Below are positions 1 through 5,449 of a stretch of DNA of 14,116 nt, piece after piece (position 1 is the first letter of the stretch; every line of letters starts with the position of its first letter). Under the pieces are notes generated by a model. It ran no database searches. It saw nothing but the letters and a program-made list of their open reading frames with translations, and was not told where the DNA came from. A program made the position numbers and the translations under genes. Source of the DNA: Comamonadaceae bacterium (GTDB taxonomy: Bacteria; Pseudomonadota; Gammaproteobacteria; Burkholderiales; Burkholderiaceae); assembly GCA_947484245.1 (NCBI GenBank), contig CANKOT010000059.1, forward strand, positions 1 to 14,116, read 5' to 3'.

Positions 1-120
1 CAGGTGCGTCGCGAGCCCCATGGCCCTTCCCTGTGAAAAGCGTGTGGCCGCGATGGCCGGTTGAAGCGCAGCCAGGTCGACCTTGAAGTGAGGCCATTTG
101 GAAGATTGCCAGAGGTACAT
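1..120 (-). CDS. Fic family protein, N-terminal fragment (DUF4172 region)
   Basis: Seen: an open frame starts at ATG 120-118 and runs off the left edge after 40 codons with no stop. It begins MYLWQSSKWPHF and continues with a VDLAAL segment and an SQGRAMG segment. Known: this W-x4-WPxF...D...AL...QGR pattern is the N-terminal DUF4172 region of one Fic-protein group, placed before the catalytic Fic domain; Fic enzymes usually AMPylate hydroxyl side chains of target proteins. The catalytic HPFxxGNG motif lies outside the window, so activity cannot be judged. There is no Shine-Dalgarno sequence. A good promoter lies so close upstream that the mRNA would start at about the ATG. The gene is 72 bases downstream of pyrE on the same strand but appears to have its own promoter. 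Family call is fairly firm; substrate is unknown. Confidence 0.72.
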   Translation of the reverse strand, partial: MYLWQSSKWPHFKVDLAALQPAIAATRFSQGRAMGLATHL

Positions 121-182
121 GAAGCGTATTTTAGTCTTTTACGCTTCAAATGTGAAGCGTAAAATGAAAATTTACGCTTCAC
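120..182. repeat. Two inverted repeats (four half-sites) over the Fic promoter, likely operator
   Basis: The half-site TGAAGCGTA occurs four times in alternating orientation: 120-128 (+), 140-148 (-), 153-161 (+) and 173-181 (-). The pair nearer the gene has 9-bp arms. The farther pair has perfect 12-bp arms GTGAAGCGTAAA (152-163) and TTTACGCTTCAC (171-182) around a 7-base loop. The two dyads are 33 bp apart centre to centre, close to three helical turns. The arms cover the -35 box and abut the start codon, as expected of a repressor site. The distal dyad also follows the pyrE stop and could fold in pyrE mRNA, but no T-run follows, so I do not call it a terminator. The binding protein is not visible; the Fic protein itself is a candidate. 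Confidence 0.65.
128..156 (-). promoter_or_regulatory. Promoter of the Fic gene, predicted leaderless
   Basis: On the minus strand a -35 hexamer TTCACA (156-151) and a -10 hexamer TAAAAT (133-128) are separated by exactly 17 bases; each matches the sigma-70 consensus in 5 of 6 positions. The expected transcription start is at 121-120, which is the A of the ATG. The promoter lies entirely within the inverted-repeat cluster at 120-182. Confidence 0.6.
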
Positions 183-192
183 TTGGCTGTCA

Positions 193-897
193 TTAGACGC
201 CGTAACGATCTCGATAGGCCTGTACCTTGGGCAGGTGTTGGCCCATCTCGTTGCCGCTTTGAGTGGACAAGTAAGCCAGCAAGTCAGACAGCTGCGCAAT
301 GCAACAAACGCTCATGCCCAATGTGTTGCGCACATATTGCACAGCACTGTGCTGAACATCTTTGACCGAGCCATCAGCTTGAACTTCGGTGGCCATTTCT
401 TGGCGGTCTAAAGCAATGGCGATGGCATGCGCTGTGGCACCAGCCTTTTGAATGAGTTCAATGGATTCGCGCGCGGCAGTGCCTGCGCTCATCACGTCAT
501 CCACAATGAGGACGCGTCCTTGGAGCGGCGCGCCCACCAAGGTGCCGCCTTCGCCGTGGTCTTTGGCTTCTTTGCGGTTGTAGGCAAAGGGCACGGTTTT
601 GCCCAAGCGCGCTAATTCAATGGACACTGCCGCGCCCAAGGGAATGCCTTTGTAAGCGGGTCCAAAAATCATGTCAAATTCGATCCCGCTTGCCATCAAC
701 GCTTTTGCATAGAATTGAGCCAATTTTCCAAGTTTGGCGCCATCGTCAAACAAGCCTGCGTTGAAGAAATAAGGGCTCATGCGGCCGGCTTTGGTTTTGA
801 ACTCGCCAAACTTGAGCACGTCCGCATCGACAGAAAATTGAACAAACTCTTGCGCCAACGCCGCTGTGTCGGTTTGGGGCGTGTGTCCAGTCACCAT
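193..897 (-). CDS. pyrE: Orotate phosphoribosyltransferase
   Basis: Transfers ribose-5-phosphate from PRPP to orotate, giving OMP, in de novo pyrimidine synthesis in the cytosol. Seen (numbering from ATG 897): KFGEFKTKAGRMSPYF near 29-44, GPAYKGIPLG at 79-88, the flexible-loop segment YNRKEAKDHGEGG at 106-118, and the PRPP-binding motif RVLIVDDVMSAGTA at 128-141. Length is 234 residues against 213 in E. coli, so the gene looks complete. I chose ATG 897 because AAGGAA lies six bases upstream; the same frame is open 21 codons further up, but that part is unlike PyrE and lies inside the divergent nuclease gene. The start codon shares two bases with an ATG on the opposite strand, and any promoter must lie inside the nuclease coding sequence. 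Confidence 0.96.
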   Translation of the reverse strand: MVTGHTPQTDTAALAQEFVQFSVDADVLKFGEFKTKAGRMSPYFFNAGLFDDGAKLGKLAQFYAKALMASGIEFDMIFGPAYKGIPLGAAVSIELARLGKTVPFAYNRKEAKDHGEGGTLVGAPLQGRVLIVDDVMSAGTAARESIELIQKAGATAHAIAIALDRQEMATEVQADGSVKDVQHSAVQYVRNTLGMSVCCIAQLSDLLAYLSTQSGNEMGQHLPKVQAYRDRYGV

Positions 898-910
898 GGG
901 GAATTCCTTG
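895..910. promoter_or_regulatory. Interleaved translation-start modules of pyrE and the exonuclease III gene
   Basis: The block carries the pyrE ATG (897-895, minus), an overlapping plus-strand ATG (896-898), the palindrome GGAATTCC (900-907) and TTG (908-910). Read on minus, the palindrome gives AAGGAA for pyrE; read on plus it gives GGGGAA for the nuclease. Each gene's ribosome site therefore touches the other's start codon. No room is left for intergenic promoters, so each promoter must lie in the neighbour's coding region. Confidence 0.6.
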
Positions 911-1699
911 TTTAAATTAAGCAGCTTGAACTTGAACGGCATTCGTTCTGCGGCCACCAAAGGGGTGGAAGCATGGATTGCTCAAATCAATCCCGATTGT
1001 ATTTGCGTGCAGGAGGTTAAAGCACAAGCCCCCGATGTAGCTGGCAAATTTGAGTCTTTGGCCGGTTTGGAGGGCCATTTTCATTTTGCTGAGAAAAAAG
1101 GCTACTCGGGTGTGGCGGTTTACACCAAGCATGAGCCTTCCGATGTGAAGCTTGGCATGGGTTCTGAAGAGTTTGATGCCGAAGGCAGGTATGTAGAACT
1201 GCGGTTTGACACGAGCAAGCGCAAGCTGTCTGTCATCAGCACCTACTTTCCAAGTGGCTCATCAGGCCCTGAGAGACAGGAGGCTAAGTTCCGCTTCTTG
1301 GATCACATGGGCCCGCATTTGAAGTCTTTGGGCGCTGAACGCGAGTTCATTGTGTGCAGCGACGTGAACATTGCGCATCAGCAAGCCGATTTGAAAAACT
1401 GGAAAAGCAATCAAAAGAACAGTGGATTTTTGCCCGAAGAGCGCGCCTGGATGACCCACATGACCACCGAAGGCCCGTTGGTGGATGTGTACCGACGATT
1501 GCACCCTGAAGCTACTGACGATTGCTACACCTGGTGGAGCAACCGTGGGCAGGCCTATGCCAAGAATGTGGGCTGGCGTTTGGATTACCAACTGGCCACT
1601 GCGGGTTTGGCTGCCGGTGCACAAAAGGCGGAGATTTACAAAGACACGCGCTTCAGCGATCACGCGCCTTTGACCATTGATTACAACTGGATGCTTTGA
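908..1699 (+). CDS. xth: Exodeoxyribonuclease III (AP endonuclease, EEP family)
   Basis: A base-excision-repair enzyme that cuts DNA at abasic sites and removes 3' blocks; Mg-dependent and cytosolic. Seen, numbered from TTG 908: N8 in SSLNLNGIRSA, metal-ligand E36 in CVQEVK, GYSGVAVYTK near 69-78, YFPSG near 115, CSDVNIAH near 151, and the C-terminal FSDHAP with D251 and H252. These are the standard EEP catalytic positions. Length is 263 residues, close to E. coli XthA (268). The start is uncertain: TTG 908 gives the usual MFKLSSLNLNG beginning and has GGGGAA four bases before it; ATG 896 adds four residues but has no ribosome site. Both starts overlap the pyrE initiation region. The stop is nine bases from the end of the convergent methyltransferase gene. 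Confidence 0.93.
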   Translation: MFKLSSLNLNGIRSAATKGVEAWIAQINPDCICVQEVKAQAPDVAGKFESLAGLEGHFHFAEKKGYSGVAVYTKHEPSDVKLGMGSEEFDAEGRYVELRFDTSKRKLSVISTYFPSGSSGPERQEAKFRFLDHMGPHLKSLGAEREFIVCSDVNIAHQQADLKNWKSNQKNSGFLPEERAWMTHMTTEGPLVDVYRRLHPEATDDCYTWWSNRGQAYAKNVGWRLDYQLATAGLAAGAQKAEIYKDTRFSDHAPLTIDYNWML

Positions 1700-1708
1700 G
1701 CGTTGTCT

Positions 1709-2353
1709 TCAATCGCGCGAGTAGGTGAGCATTCGACCTTTGTAGGCGGCCTCATTTCCGGTGGCTGAAATGTCCAGTGTTTCTTCGCTGAGCTTGAAGC
1801 CTTGCGCTGCCATGTTGCGATGAAAGTGCGAGCGATTACCACGATTGGGATCAACCACCCAAACCTCAGAGTGGTCTTCAATGTGTCCGCTGATGTAATG
1901 CGCCAAGTCGCCGCGTTCATCGCGCTCGTAAAGGATGTCGCTGCCAATGATCAAATCGAACTTGCTGTTCAAAGCGAGATCTTGTTGCTGTGTGGCGTGT
2001 TCACCCCAGTGCCCGTGTCGGTAGTCCATTGGGCCTAGATCGTTAAGGCGCAAATTTTCCTTGAGAAACTCGCCAGCCAAAGGATGACAGTCTGATGCCG
2101 TGATGTTGGCACCTCTTCGATGCCCCACCAAGCTGGACAGCGCCAAACCACAGCCAAGTTCAAGAATACGTTCATTGGCATTGACAGGCCGGCGTGCAAT
2201 GCGCTCTGCCAACTGCGACCCAGAGGGCCAGAGCAAACCGAACAGTGACCAAAAAGCGGAAGAAATGCCAAGTGCCAGTGCTGCGCCTTCAGGGTCAAAA
2301 AACTGCTGCTTGTCGAGCAAAGAACGGATCAGCAAGTTGGGAACGCCTTGCAC
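1709..2353 (-). CDS. Class I SAM methyltransferase, family 16 (METTL21/lysine methyltransferase type)
   Basis: Predicted SAM-dependent methyltransferase. Seen, numbered from GTG 2353: the SAM-binding ELGCG at 65-69, an acidic SDCHP at 87-91 following strand 2, and GSDILYE at 137-143, the D-x-x-Y type motif of METTL21/ETF-beta methyltransferases. Family members often modify lysines of proteins; the substrate here is unknown. The start is a problem. GTG 2353 has no ribosome site, and the upstream codons read in frame GYETKHESIAV, which looks like a genuine family N-terminus. The frame stays open to a stop at 2524-2522, yet contains no ATG, GTG or TTG before 2353. The real start may be a CTG (for example at 2404, just before QPDGSQG), or the original start was mutated. 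The gene follows the exporter operon on the same strand and may be read through from it. Confidence 0.82.
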   Translation of the reverse strand: MQGVPNLLIRSLLDKQQFFDPEGAALALGISSAFWSLFGLLWPSGSQLAERIARRPVNANERILELGCGLALSSLVGHRRGANITASDCHPLAGEFLKENLRLNDLGPMDYRHGHWGEHATQQQDLALNSKFDLIIGSDILYERDERGDLAHYISGHIEDHSEVWVVDPNRGNRSHFHRNMAAQGFKLSEETLDISATGNEAAYKGRMLTYSRD

Positions 2354-2401
2354 AGCGATGGATTCGTGTTTGGTTTCATAGCCTTGAGAACCATCGGGCT
2401 G

Positions 2402-2446
2402 CAGGGCGTTCAGGGGGTTAAGTGCATTAACAGCGTTCAGGGCGTT
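2402..2446. repeat. Five degenerate 9-bp tandem repeats upstream of the methyltransferase
   Basis: Plus-strand units are cagggcgtt, cagggggtt, aagtgcatt, aacagcgtt and cagggcgtt. Read on minus, in frame with the methyltransferase, they encode five tripeptides of the type Asn-Ala/Pro-Leu/Val. The surrounding 2354-2526 interval lies between the exporter stop and the methyltransferase and holds no other gene I can support. It also contains a 6-bp dyad ATGAGT/ACTCAT at 2512-2525 with only a 2-base centre. Confidence 0.6.
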
Positions 2447-2526
2447 CGGATCAAGCGAGGGAGTGCAAGAGAGATGTGACAGATAAACATTCAGGCAGGC
2501 ACGGGTTGCGCATGAGTGGACTCATC

Positions 2527-4665
2527 TTACGCTGATGCCTGAAGCTCTGGCAAGCTGAAGTGGACATGCCTGTCTGCGCGGGCAATGGTCTCGGGACGAT
2601 GGGCAATCACAATGCGCGTGAGCTTGAGCTGTGACAGGGTATTTGAAACAGCGCTTTCGTTTTGCATGTCTAAATGGCTGGTAGCTTCGTCCAGGGCCAA
2701 AACGCTAGGCTGAGCATAGAGCGCACGCGCCAACAAGATGCGCTGCTTTTGACCGCCACTGAGGCCTGAGCCCAGCTCGCCAATGAGAGTTTGATAGCCC
2801 ATGGGCATGCGTGCAATTTCGGTATGAATTTGTGCCAATTGGGCGCAGGCTTCAATCCTTGGAAGATCGGGTGAAAGGTCAAAGAAGGCGATGTTGTCTG
2901 CAATGCTGCCGGTTAGCAAAGCATCCTCTTGCATGACAACGCCAATTTTTCGGCGAACATTGGACATGCCCAATTGGATGACGGACACACCGCCATACAA
3001 GACCATGCCGTGTGTCGGTGTGAGCAGGCCCAATAAAATTTTGAGCAAGGTGGTTTTGCCGCAACCGCTTGCGCCGGAAATGGCTACATGTTCACCCGCT
3101 TGAATGCAAAGGTCCATGTTGTAAAGCAGCCAAGGCTCGCCTTCGCTGTAGCGAAATGAAACCTTGCGAAGTTCCAGGCTGGCTGGAAGGTGGGACAAGT
3201 CGTGAAAAGGCAAGTTGCCTTGCGGTGTATCTTGCTCAGGCGGTGTAAGCACAATGTCGGCCAGCCTGTCGCGATGCAAATTGAGCATCTTGAGTTCAAT
3301 GCCTTGGTTAATGAGTGCACTGACGCGACCCGTGAATTGAATTTTGTAACTGATGAAAGCCAGCAGCATGCCCACCGTGAAAACGCTGGCACTTTGATTG
3401 TGAGCTTGCGATGGCAGAATGATTTTGGCACCTAGCCAAAAGACGCACAAATTTTCAAGGCCAAAAATAAGTGTGCGTGCGACATTGAAGCCCATGTTCA
3501 ATTTGGCGGTTTGAAAGTCACGGTTCATGACTTCCACCATGAGACTTTGCCATCGCGCACGTCGTTCGTTTTCACGTGCAAACAATTTGAGTGGCGTCAT
3601 GGCTCGAAGCGTTTCAATGAAGTGACTTTGCTCCTGACCTGATAAGACCAATCGCTCTGAGGCGGCATGCCTGAACGGCGAATAACTGACCCAGCGCACC
3701 AGCGCATACAAGGCGCAAGCGCTGACAACCACCCAAGTGAGCGTGGGTGAATAAATGAACATCATGACCAAGGCTGCAATAGCCATCAAACCATCGAGCA
3801 GTGATTCGATGGTGGTTTGAGTGAGTGTTTTTTGAATGTCGTGAACCGCATTGAAGCGCGATGAGATGTCGCCCAAGTGGCGCTTGGCAAACCAATCGGC
3901 TGGTAACTTGACCAAGTGCGCAAACACATTGCCAAGCCATTGGACAGAAACGCTTTGACTAAGCACCATGACCCACCAACTGCGCGCGTAGGAAAGTGCC
4001 GATTGAATGAGGAGAATGATGGCAAAGCCGATGGCCAATACAGAAAGCAATTCGTGGTCACCCGAGCTTAAGACGTCGTCTACCACGACTTGGTTGAACA
4101 TAGGCATGAGGATGGCAAACAACTCAAGGACCAATGCCAGAGCCAATATTTGAAGTGCCGATTTGCCAAAGCCTTGAAGCTTGCCGGTGAGCATGGAAAG
4201 CGGAAAAGCCTTGGGTGCTGGGATGGTTTTGAAGTCGGGTTGGGGTGTGAGCTCCAAAGCGATGCCCGTGAAATGCTGCGAAATTTCTGAGCGTGAAACC
4301 AGCCTCACGCCCAATGCAGGATCGAGCAGAGTGATTTTGCTCCTGCTGATTTTTTGCAGGACCACAAAGTGATTCAAGTCCCAATGCAAGATGCATGGCA
4401 ATCGCAATTGGCTTAGCTCTTCCAACTCCAAGCGAACGGGGCGAGCATTGAATCCCAAGACAAGGCTGTGATCGATGAGTTGCTTGAGGTTGGCGCCCTT
4501 GAGTGACTGTGGAAATTTGTGCCGCAAATCCATCAGCTGCCAATGTTGACCATATGCGTTGGCAATCATGCACAAACAAGCCAAGCCGCATTCAGACGCT
4601 TGCAATTGCAATACAGGGTTCAAGGGAAACTCATTTCTGATCCATGAAAGTAGAGACCTGCGCAC
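2527..4665 (-). CDS. Peptidase-containing ABC exporter for double-glycine peptides (CvaB type)
   Basis: An inner-membrane exporter that cuts the leader from double-glycine precursors and exports the peptide. Seen, numbered from GTG 4665: an N-terminal C39 peptidase with Q22, catalytic C26 in QASECGLACL, H99 in LNHFVVL and D115 in LLDPA; a membrane domain with several hydrophobic segments over roughly 165-430; and a nucleotide-binding domain with Walker A GASGCGKT (531-538), signature LSGGQ (635-639), Walker B VLALDE (655-660) and H-loop H689. All catalytic residues are present, and 712 residues is normal for the family. The start is uncertain: GTG 4665 lies inside a 10-bp hairpin with no ribosome site, while TTG 4623 would remove 14 residues and leave C39 intact. 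It is the last gene of the operon, just after the peptide gene, its obvious substrate. The TolC-type partner is not in the window. Confidence 0.95.
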   Translation of the reverse strand: MRRSLLSWIRNEFPLNPVLQLQASECGLACLCMIANAYGQHWQLMDLRHKFPQSLKGANLKQLIDHSLVLGFNARPVRLELEELSQLRLPCILHWDLNHFVVLQKISRSKITLLDPALGVRLVSRSEISQHFTGIALELTPQPDFKTIPAPKAFPLSMLTGKLQGFGKSALQILALALVLELFAILMPMFNQVVVDDVLSSGDHELLSVLAIGFAIILLIQSALSYARSWWVMVLSQSVSVQWLGNVFAHLVKLPADWFAKRHLGDISSRFNAVHDIQKTLTQTTIESLLDGLMAIAALVMMFIYSPTLTWVVVSACALYALVRWVSYSPFRHAASERLVLSGQEQSHFIETLRAMTPLKLFARENERRARWQSLMVEVMNRDFQTAKLNMGFNVARTLIFGLENLCVFWLGAKIILPSQAHNQSASVFTVGMLLAFISYKIQFTGRVSALINQGIELKMLNLHRDRLADIVLTPPEQDTPQGNLPFHDLSHLPASLELRKVSFRYSEGEPWLLYNMDLCIQAGEHVAISGASGCGKTTLLKILLGLLTPTHGMVLYGGVSVIQLGMSNVRRKIGVVMQEDALLTGSIADNIAFFDLSPDLPRIEACAQLAQIHTEIARMPMGYQTLIGELGSGLSGGQKQRILLARALYAQPSVLALDEATSHLDMQNESAVSNTLSQLKLTRIVIAHRPETIARADRHVHFSLPELQASA

Positions 4666-4679
4666 CGACGGTGCGCAGG
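4657..4679 (-). promoter_or_regulatory. Hairpin between peptide gene and exporter gene (attenuator or start-codon mask)
   Basis: Perfect 10-bp arms CCTGCGCACC (4657-4666) and GGTGCGCAGG (4670-4679) enclose a 3-base loop; the stem is GC-rich. On minus it begins 16 bases after the peptide gene's stop and is followed by a pyrimidine-rich but not pure-T stretch (TCTCTACTTTC). The exporter's apparent GTG start (4665-4663) is in the downstream arm. It could act as a leaky terminator, an mRNA-stabilising 3' structure for the peptide message, or a block on exporter translation. Confidence 0.6.
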
Positions 4680-4695
4680 CAGTTGCAGGGCAGAT

Positions 4696-4908
4696 TTACC
4701 GTGCACACATGTTGCTGGAGAAGTCGCCCATGGGGTTGTAGCCAATTGGGTCTGGAGAGACACGCGAAGAGGTGTCAATATCAAAAAATCCAGCCGCTTC
4801 ATACGCAGCAAACATGTTTGCAATGGCTTCACCCAGCTTGAATGCCCATCTGGCAGCAATACCGCCCCCCTGGACTTCGTTCAATTCTTCTATGTTTAAA
4901 TTTCTCAT
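4696..4908 (-). CDS. Microcin-like precursor peptide with double-glycine leader
   Basis: A 70-residue precursor. Seen: it starts MRNLNIEELNEVQGG, a 15-residue leader with the L-x3-EL-x2-V-x-GG pattern recognised by C39 peptidases. Known: the microcin V leader is MRTLTLNELDSVSGG, the same length with matching key positions. Predicted cleavage after G15 leaves 55 residues: a hydrophobic/amphipathic stretch rich in Ala, Phe and aromatics (16-42), then a polar tail with DIDTSSR, SPDPIGYNP and a single Cys three from the end. By side chains the mature part carries four basic and six acidic residues. I do not recognise it. I chose ATG 4908 because AGGAGA lies five bases upstream and the product then begins with the leader; the frame open to 4962 would add unrelated residues from inside the preceding gene. 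It starts one base after the preceding gene's stop. Antibacterial action is inferred from context; a signalling peptide is the alternative. Confidence 0.85.
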   Translation of the reverse strand: MRNLNIEELNEVQGGGIAARWAFKLGEAIANMFAAYEAAGFFDIDTSSRVSPDPIGYNPMGDFSSNMCAR

Positions 4909-4909
4909 T

Positions 4910-5449
4910 TCATTCTCCTGGTTGTGCTGAAAAAATCGTTTCAGCGGCGATATAAAAATCAAATGCAGACAAGACCAAAATCACGGTGGCATTCACCGAA
5001 AAGTGGAGAAGGCAGCTCAAGAGATACGCCTTGCCCTTGCCCATTTCCAACTTGTGCAAGTCGTACTGTTTTAAAAAAATGTAGAAGAAGAAAAACAGTG
5101 CAATGACTCGGATGAAAATGGGAAATGGCAGGTTTTGTGGCGTTGTGAAGTGAAGCGGCACCATGAATAAGGGCGCAACCACAAACAGCAAGCGCCTGCC
5201 GAACAGTTTCTCGTGAATGGCTGCCACCACAATCAATAAGAAATTCTCGAAAAGAGGCGCAACCAACAGCATCAAAATTGCAGTGGCCATCAGCGGTATG
5301 GTTTCTTCGTCGTCAGGGCCGGCATCTAAATTGCACAGCAAGGCGATCAAAGTGATGTGGACGGCTTGGATCACATTGATGCCAACCAGCACGTCAATGA
5401 ATCCATGCCGATTGAGCTGCGACGCTCTGATGCTTTGAATGAAGTTCAT
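4910..5449 (-). CDS. Small CPBP-like membrane protein, candidate immunity protein
   Basis: A 179-residue protein with about five hydrophobic segments (near 17-39, 51-79, 87-101, 109-126, 141-168). Seen: APLFEN at 64-69, H100 in VPLHF, and HFSVN at 149-153. Known: CPBP (Abi, PF02517) membrane proteases carry EExxxR, a histidine in a following helix, and HxxxN; several gene families of this type sit beside bacteriocin genes as immunity proteins. Motifs 2 and 3 fit, but motif 1 has EN in place of EE and no matching Arg, so this is either a divergent member or a protease-inactive one. I set the start at ATG 5449, which overlaps the HlyD stop as ATGA and implies translational coupling; the longer open frame upstream is just HlyD in another frame. 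Position between fusion protein and peptide gene favours self-protection. Family call is moderate, immunity role inferred. Confidence 0.68.
   Translation of the reverse strand: MNFIQSIRASQLNRHGFIDVLVGINVIQAVHITLIALLCNLDAGPDDEETIPLMATAILMLLVAPLFENFLLIVVAAIHEKLFGRRLLFVVAPLFMVPLHFTTPQNLPFPIFIRVIALFFFFYIFLKQYDLHKLEMGKGKAYLLSCLLHFSVNATVILVLSAFDFYIAAETIFSAQPGE

Noticed and set aside
152..182. The 12-bp inverted repeat after pyrE as an intrinsic terminator.
   Set aside because: The stem is AT-rich in part, no T-run follows on the minus strand, and the same half-site recurs over the Fic promoter, which fits an operator better.
120..182. A CRISPR array, because of four regularly spaced short repeats.
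   Set aside because: The repeats are only 9-12 bp, alternate in orientation and have 4-11-base gaps, unlike CRISPR repeats and spacers.
1262..1663. A 133-codon minus-strand open frame inside the exonuclease III gene.
   Set aside because: Antisense to a gene with all EEP motifs; no ribosome site or recognisable domain.
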